Shown piece after piece: positions 41,571 through 50,763 of a stretch of DNA of 64,000 nt. The notes beneath the pieces are model-generated. The model made no database searches. It saw only the letters and a program-made list of their open reading frames with translations, and was not told the DNA's origin. Positions within the stretch are counted from its first letter, which is position 1; every line of letters starts with the position of its first letter. The DNA is from Oceanospirillum sediminis. GTDB lineage: Bacteria > Pseudomonadota > Gammaproteobacteria > Pseudomonadales > Halomonadaceae. The translations under genes were made by a program, and so were the position numbers. The stretch lies in assembly GCF_014164585.1 (NCBI RefSeq), contig NZ_JACJFM010000029.1, positions 1-64,000 on the forward strand, written 5' to 3'.

Positions 41571-41927
41571 TTATGGCTCTATACCATAAATCTCTTTCCA
41601 GTTACCGGGTTGTACCGCATAAAAAATTCTGGCTTTTTCGCCTTCATACTGCAGTTCAGTACCTTCTGGTAACCAGAGCACATCGCCTTTTTTACCTTCC
41701 AGTACCGCCTCTGGTGTGCGTACACGAAACACGCCTTCCAGTACAACCACAACCTCATCATAGAGCAGTGTCCAGCTGATCTGACAGCCATCAAAACGGG
41801 CAAAACCGGCAGCCATAGTATTACTGATGTCGGTGCCGACAGCACGTGCCACTTCGGCGTGTCCTGGTGGTCCACCACGATGGGTAAATTGCAGATCACT
41901 ATAACGAATAACCTGAGCTTTAGACAT
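41571..41927 (-). CDS. Small cupin (EutQ-like), last gene of the onium operon
   Basis: A 118-residue single-domain cupin of the EutQ-like type; the frame runs on upstream but the ATG at 41927 (MSKAQVIRYSD) with GAGG is the natural start. Beta-barrel pattern: EVVVVLEGVFRVRTPEAVLEGKKGDVLWLPEGTELQYEG, from about 55. The usual metal His pair of cupins is not evident in motif 1, so it may be metal-free. It is 116 bp after the FAD oxidoreductase. Cupins of this kind often sit with amine-degradation genes; function unknown. Confidence 0.78.
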   Translation of the reverse strand: MSKAQVIRYSDLQFTHRGGPPGHAEVARAVGTDISNTMAAGFARFDGCQISWTLLYDEVVVVLEGVFRVRTPEAVLEGKKGDVLWLPEGTELQYEGEKARIFYAVQPGNWKEIYGIEP

Positions 41928-42043
41928 TGCAACCTCAAACCTATAACAATCAAAAATGGAGTACAAAAAGCGCCTAAGGATAGAGCTATCTTTCATTTCC
42001 TTTGGGGCTGGCAACTTGTATCAGGGCTATTTAAAACGTGACG

Positions 42044-43378
42044 TCAGATCTCGCTGCGACTGACCCATTCCGCCATCTTTAAGCGGGTACGCACACCCAC
42101 ACCCAGGAAAGGTTCTGGTGGTATCCAGGCTGGCATGCCTGATACTTCCAGCATATCCCGTTGCAGTTGGCTATCACCGTCGCTGGCCAGTTCCGCCAGC
42201 AGTTTGCCGGAGATCGTCCCCCGTGCTGCACCCACACCGTTGTGGCAGCAGGAGGCAAATAAGCCCGGTTTCAGCTCACCAAAGAAAGAGGTGTAGTTAC
42301 TGGATAAGGTACAGACACCACCCCAGGTGTATTCAAATGGCACATGGCTCAGTTTTGGATAACGGGCGAGGAACGCATCGCGGTGTTTCTCACGAATATG
42401 CTGACGTTCACGACCGGTACTGCTGTAGTTCGGTACAAAACGGTACTGATTACGCACGATCATGCGGCGATCCTGAGTGAATCTTAGGGTTGTACCGGCA
42501 TAATCCGCAGGTGTCAGCCCCCAGTCATCACTGCCGCCAAAGGCCTTGAACTCATCCTCGGTCAGCGGTCGGGTCATGCTGGCAAAAGTCATAATGGGCA
42601 GCATACGCGAGGTCAGCAGACCAAACTGTTCAGTAAAGATATTGGTGCCCAGTAGCACCTTATCCGCATGAATTTCGCCGTGACGGGTTTTGGCGACCCA
42701 GCGTTTACCGCGTTGCTCCAGACCCAGAATCGGTGTGTCTTCATGACAGATGGCATTGTCAGGCAGTGTATCCAAAAGGCCACGCATCAGAGCGGCGGGC
42801 TGCATCAGGATGCAGCCCGGCGTAAACAGTGCCTGCTGATAGTAATCCGTGCCCACTTTCTTTTTCAGCTCCGCACCGCTGAGCATGGTGCCCGGCTCAC
42901 CCAGCTCCTGCAGCAGGTACTGGAAATGCTCCAGAAACTTAATGCCGCGCTCGCTGACCGCTCCCTGTATTTTTCCGGCGTGTGACCACTGGCATTCAAT
43001 GCCGTGGGTCGTCACCTGTTTTTCCATATACTCAATCGCGGCACGATTCAGGCCGATAAACTTGCGTTTACGCTCGATATCCGGGCCTTCCAGATCGCCC
43101 TTGTGGGGCAGATCGATAATAAAGCCGGAATTACGCCCGGATGTACCGTGACCAATACGTTGGGCATCCGCCAGCATCACTTTCTGATTAGGATTCAGCT
43201 CGGCCAGACGACGGGTCGCCGCCATGCCGACAAAGCCACCGCCAATCACCAGCCAATCGGTACTGTCGCTGCCCTTAAGCGGGTTAGAAGGAGCCTGATC
43301 GGTTAAAATTTCGTACCAGCCATTACTCTGATCATCAGCAGGCAATTTCACCTTGCTGTTTCCGCTATTGCGGTTCAT
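42044..43378 (-). CDS. FAD-dependent amine/amino-acid oxidoreductase (PuuB/DAO type)
   Basis: 444-residue flavoprotein of the D-amino acid oxidase fold. Dinucleotide motif [15 protein letters not shown] (about 43-57), the GTSGRNSGF loop of the PuuB-like branch, and a C-terminal [20 protein letters not shown]. Such enzymes oxidise secondary or primary amines (for example N-methyl groups, releasing formaldehyde, or gamma-glutamylputrescine). The start ATG overlaps the stop of the rubredoxin-reductase gene (ATGA), so the two are co-translated. In this island it could demethylate a tertiary or secondary amine made by the Rieske enzyme. Substrate unknown. Confidence 0.87.
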   Translation of the reverse strand: MNRNSGNSKVKLPADDQSNGWYEILTDQAPSNPLKGSDSTDWLVIGGGFVGMAATRRLAELNPNQKVMLADAQRIGHGTSGRNSGFIIDLPHKGDLEGPDIERKRKFIGLNRAAIEYMEKQVTTHGIECQWSHAGKIQGAVSERGIKFLEHFQYLLQELGEPGTMLSGAELKKKVGTDYYQQALFTPGCILMQPAALMRGLLDTLPDNAICHEDTPILGLEQRGKRWVAKTRHGEIHADKVLLGTNIFTEQFGLLTSRMLPIMTFASMTRPLTEDEFKAFGGSDDWGLTPADYAGTTLRFTQDRRMIVRNQYRFVPNYSSTGRERQHIREKHRDAFLARYPKLSHVPFEYTWGGVCTLSSNYTSFFGELKPGLFASCCHNGVGAARGTISGKLLAELASDGDSQLQRDMLEVSGMPAWIPPEPFLGVGVRTRLKMAEWVSRSEI

Positions 43379-44847
43379 ACCAACTCCTTCAACAGGGAGT
43401 AACGCTGGCCCTGTTTGATTTCATCTACCCAGTGTTGACGTTCGGAGGTTAAATCTCCGGCTAAAGCAAAACCACTAATCAGATCGTCGTGATCGACAAA
43501 CAAACCTCGCATGCCATTTTCGCTCTGTTCCACATGCCATTGGCCTTCTGTCTCAGGTGCAGCACTCAGTAGCGTTAGTGGCAGAGCGGGGGTTTTCACC
43601 ATCACAGGCATTAGTGGATATTGCGCCATGGTTGGTCGGCCCAGCATGCAATCGGCCAGTGCCGGAATACCAAAGTTGATCGGCGCGATATAAGGCATCA
43701 GCTGACCGTTGATCTCGGCACAGTCGCCCAGGGCATAGACATTGTTGGCACTGGTACGCAGACCACCGTTGATCACGATGCCACGGTTGCACTTAATACC
43801 CGCTTGTTCAGCCAGTTCGGTACGAGGTTTAAGACCGACCGCAGACAGCACCAGAGACGTTTCCAGCTCTGTGCCATCGGCCAGCGTCAGGCGATAGCCC
43901 GCGTTGACATTATTAGTCTCATCTTTGGTAGCACTCAGACGATCAATACGCTGAACGGTATTATTCAGCTGCCACTGTACGCCCAGTGAGGATAGTTGCG
44001 ACTGCAGCTGTTCGCCGATCTGCTGTGGCAGAAGTCGATCCATTGGCCAGCCGGTCAGGCCGACAACGGTGACCGGATAACCCGCTGCTGCCAGATCATT
44101 GGCAAATTCACAGCCGATCAGACCATTACCGATCAGAGTAACGTGCTGGCCTGATTTTAGACCTTTGGCAGATTGCAGATCTTTAACAGACTGCTGGCCC
44201 TTAACCGGTTGCAGACGCTGACGGAAACGACGGTAATCCTCCAGATCATTGACGCTCAGTACATCATCTGCACCATCGCCGTCGAAAGACAGCTGAATCG
44301 GTGCAGCACCGGTGGCAAACACCAGCTTGGCATAATGTTGACTACCAAAATCGGTCTGCAGCAGACGCGCTTCGGTATCGATATTTTGTACCTTACAGCG
44401 GGCATAGATACGGATATTCAGACGCTGTTCGATCTCCAACGCAGTTTCTGTGATCAGCTCATCCGCACCTTTATCGCGCGCCAGCGCATTAGACAGACCT
44501 GGTTTGGAGTAATCAGCGCCGTCATCGCTGCTGAACATCACAATAGGTTGCTCAGGCTTACGCTGACGAATCGCTTCCGCCAGACGGTAACCGGCGTAAC
44601 CGGTGCCGATAATCACAATTGGATCTTCTTTTGCGATCTCAACCGGTGCGGCTTCTTCTACCGGTGTTTCGCTGATGGCGATCATCTCGAAGTCGGACTT
44701 GCCAACAAGACAATCCGGGCACATCCAGTCATCGGGCACATCTTCCCAGCGGGTGCCTGGTGCAATACCGTCGGAAGGCCAGCCTTTGGCTTCGTCGTAG
44801 ATCAGACCGCAAATGACGCAGAGCCATTTTTTCATTGGAGTTGCCAT
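43375..44847 (-). CDS. Rubredoxin fused to NAD(P)H-rubredoxin reductase
   Basis: Two electron-transfer domains in one chain of about 490 residues. N-terminal rubredoxin (1-55): [21 protein letters not shown] and [17 protein letters not shown], with the two CxxC iron sites. From about 70, a two-dinucleotide flavoprotein reductase: [16 protein letters not shown] (FAD), [27 protein letters not shown] (NAD(P)H), and [12 protein letters not shown]. Three tandem hexapeptides [18 protein letters not shown] form a linker near residue 225. The start is ATG at 44847 with GGGGG upstream, not the TTG two codons earlier. It lies 14 bp after the aldehyde dehydrogenase stop and overlaps the next gene. It likely feeds electrons to the Rieske enzyme encoded upstream. 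Confidence 0.9.
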   Translation of the reverse strand: MATPMKKWLCVICGLIYDEAKGWPSDGIAPGTRWEDVPDDWMCPDCLVGKSDFEMIAISETPVEEAAPVEIAKEDPIVIIGTGYAGYRLAEAIRQRKPEQPIVMFSSDDGADYSKPGLSNALARDKGADELITETALEIEQRLNIRIYARCKVQNIDTEARLLQTDFGSQHYAKLVFATGAAPIQLSFDGDGADDVLSVNDLEDYRRFRQRLQPVKGQQSVKDLQSAKGLKSGQHVTLIGNGLIGCEFANDLAAAGYPVTVVGLTGWPMDRLLPQQIGEQLQSQLSSLGVQWQLNNTVQRIDRLSATKDETNNVNAGYRLTLADGTELETSLVLSAVGLKPRTELAEQAGIKCNRGIVINGGLRTSANNVYALGDCAEINGQLMPYIAPINFGIPALADCMLGRPTMAQYPLMPVMVKTPALPLTLLSAAPETEGQWHVEQSENGMRGLFVDHDDLISGFALAGDLTSERQHWVDEIKQGQRYSLLKELV

Positions 44848-44861
44848 AATCAATCCCCCAA

Positions 44862-46298
44862 TTACTTGCTAACGCGGATGGCGATGTTTTTGGTATTCAC
44901 GTAGCTGTACAGGGCTTCCTGACCCTTTTCGCGACCAAAACCGGACAGCTTGATACCACCGAAGGGTGTTTCGATACCACCGGCATACCACTCGTTAACA
45001 AACACCTGACCGGCTTTTAGAGCACGAGTCGCACGCATGGTACGGGTCAGATCATGGGTAAAGACACCGGCTACCAGACCAAAATCGGTGCCATTGGCCA
45101 GCGCCCAGGCTTCCTCTTCTGTATCAAAAGGGGTAATGGCGATCACAGGGCCAAACACCTCATCACGGAAGATGCTCATCTCTGGCATGACATCGGCAAA
45201 TACCGTCGCTTCAACAAAATAACCATCACGCTCTGGAGCCTGACCACCGGTCAACAGACGGGCACCTTCAGCCACCGCTTGATCACACATCGCCAGAACT
45301 TGCTGTTGCTGTTTGCCTGAAGCCACTGGAGTCAGATCGGCACCCTCAACGGCAGCGCCCAGCTGTTGGCTTTTAGCCAGTTCGGTCACACGCTCAACCA
45401 CTTCAGCGTAGATATCTCTGTGTACCAGCAGTCGGGACATGGCCGAGCACACCTGACCGGCATTAAAGAAGATGCCCCATTTCACACTGCTCAGCAGCTG
45501 ATCCATATCTGCATCCGGGAACACGACCGCAGCGGATTTACCGCCCAGTTCCATCACGCTTGGGATGGCGCGTTCTGCAGCACTGTGCAGAATCGCTTTA
45601 CCGGTCGGCACAGAACCGGTGAAGACAATCTGATCGATATCGTCGTGAGCCACCAGGGCAGCACCCGCTTCATGACCGTAACCACAGAGCAGGTTAAAAG
45701 CACCTTCCGGCAGACCGGCCCGTTGACAGGCGGTAACCAGCCAGGTCATCGCCAAAGGCGAGATCTCAGGGGATTTAACAACGACGGCATTACCCGCAGC
45801 CAGTGCCGGGGCCAGAGAGCGGGCGCAGATATCCACCGGGAAGTTCCAGGGTACAATCTGAGCGGAGATGCCGACCGGTTCATAAACGGTGAAATCGACA
45901 TAATCCTTACCCAGAGGAATCGACTTACCTTCGATCTTATCCGCCATACCGGCGTAATATTCGAAGTACTTCGCCGCCATGACAAACTCTTCTTTGGCGT
46001 CGGCCAGTGACTTGCCGTTCTCCTGCATCAGCAGAGGTGCGGCTTCATCTGTCAGGTTACGAATTTCCTGAGCGATACCTTGTAGCAGGGCCGCACGTTC
46101 TACCGGGCGACAATCGCTCAGCACACCCGAGTCCACGCAGGCTCGGGCGGCTTTAACCGCTTGATCCACCGCCTCGGCATCGGCACAGGCGATGGTTGCA
46201 AAAACTTGTCCCGTTGCTGGATCATCCACCTCAATGGATTGAGGGGAATCCAGCCATTGGCCGTTGATAAAGTTTAGCCAGTGATTTTTTTGAGTCAT
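44862..46298 (-). CDS. NAD(P)-dependent aldehyde dehydrogenase (betaine-aldehyde type)
   Basis: Oxidises an aldehyde to the acid with NAD(P)+. Catalytic Cys in [17 protein letters not shown], general base Glu in [10 protein letters not shown], oxyanion Asn in VPWNFPVD. 478 residues, family norm. It resembles betaine- and aminoaldehyde dehydrogenases. The possible substrate in this island is an aldehyde from the Rieske or FAD step. ATG with GAGA ahead. Together with the next genes it forms a minus-strand operon; a 233-bp gap separates it from the Rieske gene. Confidence 0.93.
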   Translation of the reverse strand: MTQKNHWLNFINGQWLDSPQSIEVDDPATGQVFATIACADAEAVDQAVKAARACVDSGVLSDCRPVERAALLQGIAQEIRNLTDEAAPLLMQENGKSLADAKEEFVMAAKYFEYYAGMADKIEGKSIPLGKDYVDFTVYEPVGISAQIVPWNFPVDICARSLAPALAAGNAVVVKSPEISPLAMTWLVTACQRAGLPEGAFNLLCGYGHEAGAALVAHDDIDQIVFTGSVPTGKAILHSAAERAIPSVMELGGKSAAVVFPDADMDQLLSSVKWGIFFNAGQVCSAMSRLLVHRDIYAEVVERVTELAKSQQLGAAVEGADLTPVASGKQQQQVLAMCDQAVAEGARLLTGGQAPERDGYFVEATVFADVMPEMSIFRDEVFGPVIAITPFDTEEEAWALANGTDFGLVAGVFTHDLTRTMRATRALKAGQVFVNEWYAGGIETPFGGIKLSGFGREKGQEALYSYVNTKNIAIRVSK

Positions 46299-46531
46299 GG
46301 TTGCGTTCTCGTTTTTATGCCCGCGTTGTTATTCTCGCGTTCTTATGACTGACCTGCTCCAGGGAGCCTGTTAAAGGTGGTGCTATCGGGAGAAACAGCT
46401 GCAGTGTCCCGATTTTTTGCTTAATAAAGCCGTTAAAACATGGTTCAAAAAAGAAACCAAAACGGCTGCAAGCGTTAACCTGCAACCGTATGGATTCTCT
46501 GATTTTCTAAAGTGCTAAATCAGCTAATCGA

Positions 46532-47722
46532 TTAGCTCTCCTGTGCCCTGGCGTATTGCTCAGCAGTCCATGTGTGGAAGTGGTGCGTTGGGCCATCCAG
46601 CACAGGTGAGAACACACCACCGGTAAAGGCTGGCGATTTACGACCGTCCTGCATGCCTTCTACCGCAAATACGTCTTCACCAAACACCACTTTCCAGCTT
46701 TCCAGTACGGCGGAACGACAAGCGGCAAACTCATCACCGGAAGAGGTATCACCTACGTAAGACAGCTGCAGTTTTTCCAGCGTGCGGCTGTTGGACTGAG
46801 GCTGCAGGATGATGGCAAAAGCGTGATCAGCCTGAACACCTAACAGTACGTTCGGGTACAGAGAGATGTACTCGGCCTGACGGATCTTGTCCTGTGGCCA
46901 ATCGGTAAACTGAGGTAGGCTGGTACCAGCAACATCAGACAGGTTGTAGGTGTAGCTACCCTGACCGGACATGTAATCGTTGATTACCAGATTGTAGTGC
47001 TGATCCAGCGGAGAATAGGTGTTCAGACTCGGGTGTACCCAAGGCAGATGATAGGCTTCACAGTAGTTTTCTACCGCCAGTTTCCAGTTGGCTTCTACGG
47101 TCAGCTCCATATTGCTGCCTGTTGGCGCCGGAGAAACCTTCTCGAAACCACCTTTACCGGTAAACTCTTCCCAGCGATTCACCAGAGGGGCGATAAACTC
47201 GTCAAATGGCTGCGCATCGCCAGACAGGTTGATAAACAGAATGCCCATCCAGGTTGCGGTGCGTACTTCTTTCAGACCATGTTTTTCACAGACAAAACCT
47301 TCAGCGGTGTGCTTGCCCACACCACCAATATGTGGCGTACCTTTCAGGTTGCCGTTCAGGTCGTAAGTCCAGGAGTGGTATGGGCAGCGCACCATGCCTT
47401 CTACTTCGGTTTCCTCGCGTAGCATAATCATGCCACGGTGACTACAGATGTTATGGAACACCTTAATTTCACCGTCGCGGTTACGCATCATGGCCAGTGG
47501 CAGGCCCATAAAATCAACTGGCTTAGCGAAGCCATTTTTTGGCAGCTCATTTGTAAACGCCAGACCGGCCCAGGTTTTACCCAGCACGTTGTCACGCTCA
47601 AACTCAAACAGCGCAGGATCATCATAAACTGCGTTTGGCATACCGTTCGCTTCAGCAATCGGCTGACGTACGGCATCCAGGACTTCGGCAGGGATCAGCT
47701 GTTGTTTGGTTTTCTCGCTCAT
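46532..47722 (-). CDS. Rieske non-heme iron oxygenase, quaternary-amine type
   Basis: Terminal oxygenase of the GbcA/CntA/choline-monooxygenase class, which hydroxylates or cleaves onium compounds. Rieske cluster ligands C93, H95 (NICSHRGM), C113 and H116 (CPYHSW). The mononuclear iron motif is ENYCEAYHLPWVH (H225, H230), and the third ligand is probably the Asp of EDVFAVEGMQ. The bridging acid between the two centres is E222, where most Rieske dioxygenases have Asp; Glu is known from CntA and GbcA. 396 residues. No ferredoxin-type reductase is adjacent, but a rubredoxin-reductase fusion is downstream. ATG with GGAG. Substrate unknown; candidates are glycine betaine, carnitine or a related betaine. 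Confidence 0.9.
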   Translation of the reverse strand: MSEKTKQQLIPAEVLDAVRQPIAEANGMPNAVYDDPALFEFERDNVLGKTWAGLAFTNELPKNGFAKPVDFMGLPLAMMRNRDGEIKVFHNICSHRGMIMLREETEVEGMVRCPYHSWTYDLNGNLKGTPHIGGVGKHTAEGFVCEKHGLKEVRTATWMGILFINLSGDAQPFDEFIAPLVNRWEEFTGKGGFEKVSPAPTGSNMELTVEANWKLAVENYCEAYHLPWVHPSLNTYSPLDQHYNLVINDYMSGQGSYTYNLSDVAGTSLPQFTDWPQDKIRQAEYISLYPNVLLGVQADHAFAIILQPQSNSRTLEKLQLSYVGDTSSGDEFAACRSAVLESWKVVFGEDVFAVEGMQDGRKSPAFTGGVFSPVLDGPTHHFHTWTAEQYARAQES

Positions 47723-48083
47723 TGGAAACTCTCCATTTTGCTCATCACGTGATGAGTCACTCTTGTTGTAATGACACTCTTTTTTAAGTGACTTGTTGCT
47801 TAGCGTTTTGCATGTGCTTGATTGGCGTTTGTGCCAGCGAAGAGCACCAGCGCAGGTCGCTATTTGCTGCCGATATTACTGAGGAGAAGAAAACGGAAAA
47901 AACGATTTTTCAGCCGCGAGGTCATGAGGAAAAGTCATGGATATGGCATGAGAAAATTTGCCCGACAAATGCTCATAAGCTCATGAGGATTGCTCGTTTT
48001 ACACCGGGGTAGGGAAACTTTTATTTTGCGCCAATCAACCTGAAACCAATAACCTAAAAGCAAACAACAATAAGAGATCGGCT
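47723..48083. promoter_or_regulatory. Divergent promoter region of the onium island
   Basis: 361 bases between the Rieske gene and the DddP-like gene. It contains the perfect palindrome at 47741-47756 and three CATGAG-containing words (47922-47928, 47946-47952, and the palindrome CTCATGAG at 47980-47987). No coding frame. Promoters for both directions and a regulator's operators should be here. Confidence 0.6.
47741..47756. promoter_or_regulatory. Perfect 16-bp palindrome, candidate operator
   Basis: CTCATCACGTGATGAG, a perfect palindrome 19 bases upstream of the Rieske gene start. Its half site CTCAT/ATGAG recurs in the same region. Confidence 0.5.
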
Positions 48084-49424
48084 ATGAGCATCGACACCTC
48101 GATTAATATCACTGCTAATACAGAGTCAACCGCGACCGAGCGAGCACCCAATCTATCAAAACAAGCGACAGTTTTGCCTGAACACACCACCGGTTATCTC
48201 AACCGAGCCGCAGCGGATAGGCCTCTGGTTAATCCAGTTTCAATCGACACCCATCACAAGGCCCGTCGTTACCGTTTACAACGGGTAAAAGAGCAGCTGA
48301 TCAAGCAGGATTGTGCTGCCGTACTGCTTTATGACCCGGTGAATATTCGTTACGCCACCGATAGCTCCAATATGCAGGTGTGGACGCTGCACAACTTTGC
48401 CCGTTACGCCCTGGTATTTGCCGAAGGCCCGGTGATCCTGTGGGAATTCCATAACTGTGAGCATTTGCTGGAAGGCAATGATCTGGTGGATGAGATACGC
48501 ACCGCCGTGAACTGGAGTTACTTTGGCGCGGGTTCTCGTATCAGCGAAAAAGCGCAGCAATGGGCCAATGAAATCACCTCAGTTGTCAAGCAATATGCCG
48601 GAAAAGGCGCTCGCTTAGCCGTGGATAAAGCAGACCTGGAAGGTCTGGAAATGCTAATGGTCAAGGGCATTACTCTGGTAGAAGGACATAGTCTGATGGA
48701 AGAAGCACGCCTGATTAAATCTGCCGAAGAGCTGGAGCTGATGCGCTGGACCATTCGTGTCTGTGAGCAGGGCATTCAACGTATGCACGATGAGCTGCGA
48801 CCAGGCATGACAGAAAATGAACTCTGGGCCTGGCTGCACTTTGAGAATATCCGCAATGGCGGAGAGTGGATCGAAACTCGACTGTTATCGTCTGGCCCTC
48901 GCACCAACCCCTGGATGCAGGAAGCCAGTGACCGCGTGATGCAGGAGGGGGAAATCGTCTCCTTTGATACCGACCTGATCGGCCCTTACGGTTACTGTGC
49001 AGATATCTCCCGTGCCTGGACTGTGGGCCATGTACCACCCACCGATGAACAGCGTCGTCTTTACCAACTGGCTTATGATCAGGTGCAGTCCAATATGGGG
49101 CTGTTAAAAGCCGGTTTAAGCTTCCAGGAGTTTAGCGAACGTGCCTGGCCGATCCCTGACGCTTTCTATCACAACCGTTACTGCTGTGTGGTGCATGGTA
49201 TTGGCCTGGCTGATGAATTCCCTGCTGTAGCCCACCAGGGCAGTGACTGGAAAAGCGCCGGTTATAACGGCCACTTTGAAGAGAATATGGTGGTGTGTGT
49301 TGAAAGCTACATCGGTGAGCAGGGTGGTAAAGAGGGTATCAAGCTGGAGCAGCAGGTGCTGATTACCAAAGAGGGTTGTATGCCGTTATCCACTTACCCC
49401 TGGCAAGAAGACTGGCTGCGCTAA
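48084..49424 (+). CDS. dddP: DddP-like M24-fold protein, probable DMSP lyase or related onium-compound enzyme
   Basis: 446 residues with the pita-bread fold of the M24 (creatinase/aminopeptidase P) superfamily, the same length as the DMSP lyase DddP, which splits dimethylsulfoniopropionate to DMS and acrylate. It has stretches I recall as near identical in DddP: DPVNIRYATDSSNMQ (84-98), WIETRLLSSGPRTNPW (262-277), SFDTDLIG.YGYCADISRAW. The metal ligands line up as D295, D297, D307, H371, E407 and E422, and the catalytic Asp of DddP (D377) is present in HGIGLADEFP. Creatinase or ectoine hydrolase would be the main alternatives. It faces the Rieske operon and is followed by the ProC-like gene after 53 bp. 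Confidence 0.78.
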   Translation: MSIDTSINITANTESTATERAPNLSKQATVLPEHTTGYLNRAAADRPLVNPVSIDTHHKARRYRLQRVKEQLIKQDCAAVLLYDPVNIRYATDSSNMQVWTLHNFARYALVFAEGPVILWEFHNCEHLLEGNDLVDEIRTAVNWSYFGAGSRISEKAQQWANEITSVVKQYAGKGARLAVDKADLEGLEMLMVKGITLVEGHSLMEEARLIKSAEELELMRWTIRVCEQGIQRMHDELRPGMTENELWAWLHFENIRNGGEWIETRLLSSGPRTNPWMQEASDRVMQEGEIVSFDTDLIGPYGYCADISRAWTVGHVPPTDEQRRLYQLAYDQVQSNMGLLKAGLSFQEFSERAWPIPDAFYHNRYCCVVHGIGLADEFPAVAHQGSDWKSAGYNGHFEENMVVCVESYIGEQGGKEGIKLEQQVLITKEGCMPLSTYPWQEDWLR

Positions 49425-49477
49425 GGCCTGTTATTATGCCGACTTAATCAAAATATCAGTATCAGCGAGGAGAAAAT

Positions 49478-50248
49478 ATGAATTACCAGACTTTCGGAGT
49501 ACTTGGCGTTGGTCATCTGGCCAGCTATACCATTAAGGGGCTACGAAATAGCGGCGATCTACGTAGAATCATTCTATCTCCCCGAGGTGCAAGAACAGCA
49601 GCCGAGCTGTCTGAAAGCTGCAATTGCCATATAGCAATAGATAATCAGTCAGTCATCGATCAAAGCGATATAGTCCTGTTAGCAGTCAGACCTGATGGTC
49701 TGGAAGATTTGTTACAAGACCTCAGCTTTAAGCCAGATCAGCTGGTCATCTCTGCTATAGCAGGCGTATCACTGGATCAACTACGCCAATTCCCTCCATT
49801 GCAGAGCAGCCAACTGGTGCGGGTAATACCGTCAACCAGTGCTGAAGTATGTTCCGGCCCAGTTCCACTTTATCCTGCTAACCCCGTGGCAGAGCAACTA
49901 TTTAACCAGATCGGTAACGTAGTACCTCTGCCATCTGAAGATCTGTTCGATATATCACTAAGCCATGCCTGTCTACATGGCTGGAGTTATTTCCTGATTC
50001 AACAACTGATCGACTGGAGTTGTGCTCAGGGTATGGATGCAGATACTGCTCGCAAGATGGTCGCTTATTCTATTAGTAGTGCGGTAGATTTTGCCGAAGC
50101 TCAACCAGAACTGAGCTATGGAGATATAGGTCGCGCTATCGCGACTGAAGGGACATTTACTCAACGAGGCATCAGCCGTATCGAAGCCAGCGGCGGCCTG
50201 CAAAGCTGGGTCGATGCGATGCAGTCTATGATAGATGATCAGCGTTAA
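49478..50248 (+). CDS. ProC-like NAD(P)-binding dehydrogenase
   Basis: 256-residue protein of the pyrroline-5-carboxylate reductase fold: N-terminal Rossmann motif FGVLGVGHLASYTIKGL, the IVLLAVRPDGLEDLL step and VISAIAGVSLDQL, then the helical dimerisation domain. The usual catalytic and proline-contacting residues in the C-terminal part are not all recognisable, so the substrate may not be pyrroline-5-carboxylate. ATG with GAGGAG, 53 bp after the DddP-like gene: same transcript likely. In this island it could reduce or oxidise a cyclic imine or an imino acid. Confidence 0.82.
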   Translation: MNYQTFGVLGVGHLASYTIKGLRNSGDLRRIILSPRGARTAAELSESCNCHIAIDNQSVIDQSDIVLLAVRPDGLEDLLQDLSFKPDQLVISAIAGVSLDQLRQFPPLQSSQLVRVIPSTSAEVCSGPVPLYPANPVAEQLFNQIGNVVPLPSEDLFDISLSHACLHGWSYFLIQQLIDWSCAQGMDADTARKMVAYSISSAVDFAEAQPELSYGDIGRAIATEGTFTQRGISRIEASGGLQSWVDAMQSMIDDQR

Positions 50249-50763
50249 TCGTTCATGTGCTGCCAATATTATTGATACAGACGCTCCCATTTACCGAAAG
50301 AAAATGCACAGAGTGATAGCGCCTGACCTCTGTGCATCCATTGACAAAAGCCAGTTGCCCCCACCCATGATAAATACTCATTAATATACGGCCGAAAAGT
50401 CGTTTGATGCAGATCATTGTTTTTCAGATTATTTCCCTTGCCGTAAGGCTGAAGAGTATCTGAAACGGACATGCTCACATATTTGTCTCTTCCCTGACCT
50501 GAACCAGGTAACGGAAGCATACGAATGCGTGAAGCCTTGTATTCAGATCAATAACAATTAAACGTGGTTTCCGGCTTTAAGCATAAGCGCTGTGATTTTT
50601 ATACGGCATTACGATTTACAGCTCCTGCCACATAACAAACACGACCTCAAAGCTTGTCAGCACAGATTAATACCTGCGCCTGTCTGATAGCGTATATCAG
50701 GTAACAGGTAAATAAAAAATCAGCTACAAGTGCCTATCGATATAATAAAAAGGATACTGATAG
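50249..50763. other. Intergenic region before the BCCT transporter
   Basis: 515 bases. The only frame worth noting is 83 codons on the minus strand (50269-50520), Arg/Trp/Tyr-containing but unmatched to anything I know and without a clear ribosome site; I left it out as a gene. The BCCT promoter lies at the right end. Confidence 0.45.

Noticed and set aside
46532-47722. Aromatic-ring dioxygenase
   Set aside because: No small beta subunit gene, no ferredoxin gene, and Glu in the bridge position.
48084-49424. Creatinase or ectoine hydrolase (DoeA) as the identity of the M24 protein
   Set aside because: Length, stretches and the DddP-type catalytic Asp fit DddP better, and no doeB/doeC/doeD set is present; still not excluded.
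50269-50520. 83-codon minus-strand frame before the BCCT gene
   Set aside because: No ribosome site and no recognisable pattern; possibly a fragment, but not supportable as a gene.
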